A DNA stretch of 45,007 nucleotides from Methylobacterium marchantiae (GTDB taxonomy: Bacteria; Pseudomonadota; Alphaproteobacteria; Rhizobiales; Beijerinckiaceae): the NCBI RefSeq assembly GCF_022179405.1, contig NZ_BPQT01000034.1, positions 1-45,007 on the forward strand, in the 5' to 3' direction. The position numbers were made by a program, and so were the translations under genes. Under the pieces are notes generated by a model. The model saw only the letters and a list, made by a program, of their open reading frames with translations. It did not search any database and was not told where the DNA came from. Positions 41,954 through 45,007 of the stretch are shown here, piece by piece; the first letter of the stretch is position 1; each line of letters opens with the position of its first letter.

Positions 41954-42135
41954 GCATGGACGAGATCGCGGCTGTCGTCGGACTGAGTGGGGCCGACGCG
42001 CTGCAGCACCACTTCCGCAGGCGCATCGGTATCAGCCCGGGTAAATTCCGGACCCGCTTCGGCTCTCCTGAGACAGTACGAAGTGAGGTGCCTGTTCCGT
42101 CTGCTTACGAGCACCCTGCACCGTTGTCTCGCTGA
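41938..42135 (+). pseudogene. C-terminal helix-turn-helix fragment of an AraC-family regulator
   Basis: LSMDEIAAVVGLSGADALQH and HFRRRIGISPGKFRTRFGS match the second HTH of AraC/FtrA-type regulators (G-x-x-S-x-x-x-x-x-x-x-F-x-x-x-x-G-x-S-P-x-x-x-R). The N-terminal sensing domain and first HTH are missing, and the frame overlaps the phage-protein fragment. It cannot encode a working regulator. Confidence 0.55.
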
Positions 42136-42224
42136 CCGGGTTGGGTCGCCAGCAGACTCAAGGCACAGGTTCCGTCCGTCAGATTTTTGACCTCAAGCGG
42201 ATGCAACAAGTCAATCGTGATTTC

Positions 42225-42243
42225 GGTATGATTTAATCATACC
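42225..42243 (+). promoter_or_regulatory. Toxin-antitoxin operator, perfect 19-bp palindrome
   Basis: GGTATGATT-T-AATCATACC is a perfect palindrome with 9-bp arms 32 bases before the antitoxin start. A further GGTAT half-site follows at 42248-42252. ParD-type antitoxins repress their own operon through such sites. Confidence 0.75.
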
Positions 42244-42275
42244 ACATGGTATCCTGATGGAAAGGAGCCGCCGCC

Positions 42276-42557
42276 ATGTCCACTGTCGAAAAACGCACCG
42301 TCAGCCTACCGGCCGAGCACGCCGCCTTCATCGATGCCAAGGTCGCCTCCGGCGCCTATGCCTCGATCAGCGAGGTCGTACGTGCCGGACTGCGTGCTCT
42401 CAAGGAGCGCGATGAAGCGGTCGAGCGCTGGCTACGCGATGAGGTTGCCCCGGCCTACGACGCCATGGCCGCCAATCCTTCGCGCGGCATCCCCATGGAC
42501 ACGGTCTTCGCCGATATCCGCGCCCGTCATGCGGAGCGGATGAAAGATCGCCGTTGA
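42276..42557 (+). CDS. ParD-family antitoxin
   Basis: A 93-residue ribbon-helix-helix protein. KRTVSLPAEHAAFIDAKVAS is the DNA-binding strand and first helix, and YASISEVVRAGLRALKERDE the second helix, as in ParD. The C-terminal part (from about residue 50) wraps and neutralises the toxin. AAAGGAG precedes the ATG. Its stop overlaps the toxin start as TTGA, so translation is coupled. The 19-bp palindrome upstream is the likely autoregulatory site. Confidence 0.9.
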   Translation: MSTVEKRTVSLPAEHAAFIDAKVASGAYASISEVVRAGLRALKERDEAVERWLRDEVAPAYDAMAANPSRGIPMDTVFADIRARHAERMKDRR

Positions 42558-42862
42558 TCCGCCGCACCGTCATCCTCTCGCCCGAAGCCAGGGCCGATCT
42601 GCTGCATCTCTACGACTGGATCGCCGAGGCCGCATCGCCCGCGGCCGCGCTGGCTTATGTCGAACGCATCGAAGTCTATCTGCGCGGCTTCGACCTCGCC
42701 TCGGAACGGGGCACGCTCCGCGAAGATATCCGTCCTGGCCTGCGAACGATTGGCTTTCAGGGAAGGCTGAGTATTGCCTTCACCGTCGATGCCCAACGCG
42801 TCACCATCCTGCGCATTTTCTACGGCGGTCAGGATTGGGAGACGATCCTCCATGACGATTGA
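42554..42862 (+). CDS. ParE/RelE-superfamily toxin
   Basis: A 102-residue toxin starting at TTG 42554. Family features are VILSPEARADLLHLYDWIAE near residue 7, LREDIRPGLRTIGFQGRLSI near 57 and VTILRIFYGGQDWETIL near the end, the common ParE pattern (R-x-x-x-Y-R-I-x-Y and V-x-I-L-R-I-x-H/Y). ParE toxins poison DNA gyrase, while RelE homologues cut mRNA. The partner ParD favours ParE. It probably stabilises the island. Confidence 0.9.
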   Translation: MIRRTVILSPEARADLLHLYDWIAEAASPAAALAYVERIEVYLRGFDLASERGTLREDIRPGLRTIGFQGRLSIAFTVDAQRVTILRIFYGGQDWETILHDD

Positions 42863-42882
42863 CCGAACGATCGGTTCGCACG

Positions 42883-43644
42883 CTACATCGGCGAGAAGGC
42901 GGCAGGACGCTGGTCGGTCCTCTGCAGGCCCGTCAGGACGGCCTCGGGCTGGACGACCTCGGCGGTGAGTCCGGTCTCACGTGCGGGAGCCTCGCTGCCG
43001 AGCTTGCGCCGAACCGCTTCCGGCATCGCCGTTTCCAGATCGGCATCGAGCCCGTCTAGTTCCTTGGCCGTCACGTCGTCCTTGGCGAGGGTCTCCCGCG
43101 CGGCATCGATGCGAGCCTGATAGTCGAGCAGTTCCTTGCGCTCGAGTTCGAGCGCCAGCTTCGTATCGTTGGTCGCCTTGTAGCTCTCCCATTTTGGATG
43201 GTGGTCGGCGATCTGCTCCGGGTCGAACTCGTCGCGCATCAACTCGATGCCGTGCTCATCAAACACCTGATCGCCCTTGATGGTGCGGAAGACGCGCCGT
43301 CCGTCGTCCATCACATAGGCCTTTCCAAGAATGTCATCGAGCTTGGACCGAACCTCGTCGAGGGCGACGCGGTTCTCCATCAGCGCCTCGACGGTCTTCT
43401 CGTCGGTACGATCCAGCTTGACGTGGAATTCAACGATCTGCCGCTCGGTCGCGAACACTGCGGTCACCGCCTCGAAGAACTCGCGGTCGCGCCGCTCTTC
43501 CCGTTCGTGCTCGGCCTCGCGCGTCACACGCTGGCGCGCTTCCAGGCGAAGCATCTTCTCCTTGTACAGGATATCCTCACGCTTCACCGCCGCCGCGAGT
43601 GCGAACTCCTCTTTCCATGATCTCGGAAGGACGGCCTCCATCAT
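42883..43644 (-). CDS. Coiled-coil hypothetical protein
   Basis: A 253-residue, highly charged, mostly helical protein with long Glu/Arg/Lys heptad-like runs (YKEKMLRLEARQRVTREAEH near residue 27, ELERKELLDYQARIDAARET near 168). A compact stretch in the middle (KAYVMDDGRRVFRTIKGDQV near 108) resembles a small beta hairpin. No signal peptide. Its ATG overlaps the stop of the upstream exported-protein gene as ATGA, so the two form a unit. A C-terminal fragment of a second copy lies at 38067-38185. Family not recognised. Likely an island-specific protein. Confidence 0.65.
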   Translation of the reverse strand: MMEAVLPRSWKEEFALAAAVKREDILYKEKMLRLEARQRVTREAEHEREERRDREFFEAVTAVFATERQIVEFHVKLDRTDEKTVEALMENRVALDEVRSKLDDILGKAYVMDDGRRVFRTIKGDQVFDEHGIELMRDEFDPEQIADHHPKWESYKATNDTKLALELERKELLDYQARIDAARETLAKDDVTAKELDGLDADLETAMPEAVRRKLGSEAPARETGLTAEVVQPEAVLTGLQRTDQRPAAFSPM

Positions 43645-43940
43645 TCACCGCACTTTCGCTTCACGAGCGCGGCGATGACCGCTCCGGGCAGGTGATCCGG
43701 AAACTTGCCGAAGGCCGCGTAGATGACATCGACGGTCTTGGGCTCCTTGTAGAACCAGTCGTAGACGCATCCCATGCCCTCGGTCTTCTTCTCGTCGTGG
43801 ACGAAGCGGCCATAGGCCAGTCCCTCGACCACGCCAGCGATGAAGGGATACCGCTCCTCCGGCTTCATCTTCGACATGACGACACCAGCCGTGAAATCCA
43901 TCGCGAAGGCTGGGGTCAATCCGCCGACAAGCATCGTCAA
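43641..43940 (-). CDS. Small exported protein, first gene of the coiled-coil unit
   Basis: A 99-residue protein with a short signal-peptide-like start (MLVGGLTPAFA) and a mature domain of about 85 residues containing two cysteines (GMGCVYDWF and KRKCGE), which could bond in the periplasm. The fold pattern (PEERYPFIAGVVEGLAYGRF, then PDHLPGAVIAALVKRKCG) is reminiscent of Rap1a/Tai-type immunity proteins, but this is a weak resemblance. The start is uncertain: TTG 43940 or ATG 43934, and the frame remains open further upstream without a better start. Confidence 0.55.
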   Translation of the reverse strand: MTMLVGGLTPAFAMDFTAGVVMSKMKPEERYPFIAGVVEGLAYGRFVHDEKKTEGMGCVYDWFYKEPKTVDVIYAAFGKFPDHLPGAVIAALVKRKCGE

Positions 43941-44021
43941 GCATAAGCTCGCCGCACGGCATGCATTACGCCGGCCGTGACGGCTAGAACTGAACCTAAT
44001 AATCGACCATTTTTGTTGAAA

Positions 44022-44054
44022 TTGTCATAATTTGTGTTAGTATGCTACTATACT
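44022..44054 (+). promoter_or_regulatory. Promoter and possible res half-sites before the resolvase
   Basis: TTGTCA (44022-44027) and TACTAT (44046-44051) with an 18-base spacer form a plausible promoter. The TGTCATAAT element resembles a Tn3-type res half-site (TGTCYGATAAT), and an AGTAT/ATACT inverted repeat (44039-44043, 44050-44054) lies over the -10. Resolvase binding to its own promoter region is usual, but the full three-subsite res is not evident. Confidence 0.35.
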
Positions 44055-44181
44055 TGTGAGATCATTGATTTGATCTGGCTAAAAGGCAGTGCGGGGATAG
44101 CAGACGATGACCGCTCGAAAAGGGTCGATTTTGAGGTGCGGGGCGGCGAGGCAAGGAGCCTGACCCCGGCGGCAGGGGGCA

Positions 44182-44748
44182 ATGAGAAAAATCGGATATT
44201 TACGGGTTTCAACCCAGGAACAGCGGCCTGACAGGCAGATCGACGCCCTACAATCACGCTGCGATGCGCTCCGCATCGAGACGGTCTCCGCCACGAGCCG
44301 CCGCAGGCCGGTCTATGACGCGACCCTGGCCGAGCTTATGCTGGGCGACACCCTCGTCGTGCTCGACCTCGACCGTGCCTTCCGCTCCGTCATCGACGCC
44401 GTCAGCACGGCCGAGCGGCTTCTCGCCCGCGGCATCGGCTTCGAAATCGCCAACCTGCAGGTCGATACGGCCACGCCCTCGGGGATGCTGGTCTACACCG
44501 TCATGAGTGCCTTCGCCGAATTCGAGAGGCGGATGCTGATCCAGCGCACGAAGGAGGGCCTCGCCGCCGCCCGTCGCCGGGGAAAACGTCTCGGCAGGCC
44601 GCCGAAGCTCACACCCGCACAGCTCGCCACGGCACGCGACGCGCTCGCCGACGAATCGGAAACTATCACGTCGCTGGCCCGCCAGTTCGCCGTCGCCCCC
44701 TGGACGCTCAGCCGCGCGCTCCGGCAAAGGCAGGGTCAGCATACGTGA
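44182..44748 (+). CDS. Small serine recombinase (resolvase/invertase, Tn3/Pin type)
   Basis: A 188-residue recombinase with the complete family layout: IGYLRVSTQEQRPDRQIDAL (catalytic Ser near residue 10), GDTLVVLDLDRAFRS near 55-69, AEFERRMLIQRTKEGLAAAR near 110 (the E-helix), and RGKRLGRPPKL followed by a C-terminal HTH (SLARQFAVAPWTLSRALRQR). It would resolve or invert DNA at paired sites. A divergent AT-rich region with possible binding sites lies upstream. It is probably part of a transposon or the island's own resolution system. No matching transposase is in the window. Confidence 0.9.
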   Translation: MRKIGYLRVSTQEQRPDRQIDALQSRCDALRIETVSATSRRRPVYDATLAELMLGDTLVVLDLDRAFRSVIDAVSTAERLLARGIGFEIANLQVDTATPSGMLVYTVMSAFAEFERRMLIQRTKEGLAAARRRGKRLGRPPKLTPAQLATARDALADESETITSLARQFAVAPWTLSRALRQRQGQHT

Positions 44749-44826
44749 TCGCTCCGCTCTCTTCATTTCGTTCGAATTGGATCGCTTAGTTGTGACAGGA
44801 CGTGCCGACCACAGCATTGGGTCGTT

Positions 44827-45006
44827 TCACCTCAGCCGCGCGCGCAGCCGCGTGACCCCTTGCACGTTCCGTTCCCTGGCCTGTCGCGTCATCTGGAACG
44901 AAACCCGCATCAGAGGGAAACAGACATCATACTGCTGACCAAAAACATCCGCCCCAAGCATATCACTAACGTCAGACTTCGATACTCCCTTAGAGTCTGT
45001 CCGGCA
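44827..45006 (-). CDS. 3' end of an unidentified gene running off the right edge
   Basis: On the minus strand one frame is open from the window edge to a TGA at 44827-44829, giving 59 residues that read like protein (DMLGADVFGQQYDVCFPLMR, then an Arg-rich end). Its start is beyond the window. No family is recognised and the open stretch is short, so this is a weak call. The rest of 44749-45007 shows nothing else. Confidence 0.35.
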   Translation of the reverse strand, partial: CRTDSKGVSKSDVSDMLGADVFGQQYDVCFPLMRVSFQMTRQARERNVQGVTRLRARLR

Positions 45007-45007
45007 T

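Larger units (their letters stand above)
24838..45007. mobile_element. tRNA-Arg-associated integrative island (right end not in window)
   Basis: Everything from the tRNA-Arg gene to the right edge has island character: a large serine recombinase at the tRNA end, a coupling-protein ATPase in a long operon of unknown membrane proteins, a ParB-like gene, an orphan regulator with palindromic operators, AT-rich intergenic patches, gene fragments, a toxin-antitoxin pair and a resolvase. I found no second copy of the tRNA 3' end in the window, so the other attachment site is outside or diverged. No relaxase or VirB/Trb channel genes are visible here, so it may be mobilizable, not self-transmissible, or those genes may lie beyond the window. 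Confidence 0.6.

Noticed and set aside
1-45007. CRISPR arrays and rRNA genes
   Set aside because: No regularly spaced direct repeats and no rRNA signature sequences were seen on either strand.

Overview
The window is high-GC DNA with strongly GC-biased third codon positions and many ATGA/GTGA-coupled operons. It carries a urea/short-chain-amide ABC transporter linked to a formamidase, TonB receptors with several siderophore genes, and large serine-recombinase islands. This suggests a Rhizobiales-type alphaproteobacterium, most likely Methylobacterium or a relative. The genus is an inference from gene content and style only.

Positions 1-15,000 are a metal and siderophore acquisition region. 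It opens with the 3' end of a siderophore-type NRPS (carrier protein plus thioesterase), whose first 87 bases look like a fold-back artefact. A GNAT acetyltransferase follows on the minus strand. A plus-strand operon then encodes a siderophore-interacting ferric reductase, an EntS-like exporter, a FecB/FhuD-like binding protein and a fused FhuB-type permease. A TonB siderophore receptor follows. A second unit begins with a clear cobalamin riboswitch and contains a siderophore-type TonB receptor translationally coupled to a PepSY/FoxB-like membrane protein. A Zur-like palindrome lies between the riboswitch and the receptor start.

Positions 14,700-24,000 look like ordinary chromosome: a cupin protein, small secreted or membrane peptides, a DHH phosphoesterase, and the minus-strand operon urtABCDE-fmdA, which imports urea or amides and hydrolyses formamide/acetamide. 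An orphan IS3 OrfA-like gene follows.

From 24,838 to the right edge the window is a mobile island. It starts at a tRNA-Arg(CCG) gene whose complement encodes the C-terminus of a large serine recombinase. The island carries a minus-strand, overlap-coupled operon: SprT-like protease, several membrane proteins, a small two-helix membrane protein and a soluble VirD4/TraG-like ATPase. No relaxase or VirB channel is visible. An HTH regulator is divergent from this operon across a three-half-site operator. Further right are a Lit/M48-like zinc protease, a structured GC-rich non-coding region, a ParB-like protein, an EamA transporter, a DUF1353 lipoprotein, a patch of gene fragments (EEP nuclease, phage head protein, AraC regulator), a ParDE toxin-antitoxin pair with a perfect 19-bp operator, and a small resolvase. 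A diverged repeat of about 100 bp (38,067 and 42,881) marks the C-terminal end of the same coiled-coil gene twice and appears to bracket a cargo segment.

The most promising leads are the cobalamin-riboswitch/Zur-like control of a siderophore-type receptor-reductase pair, the split coupling-protein transfer operon, and the Lit-like protease.
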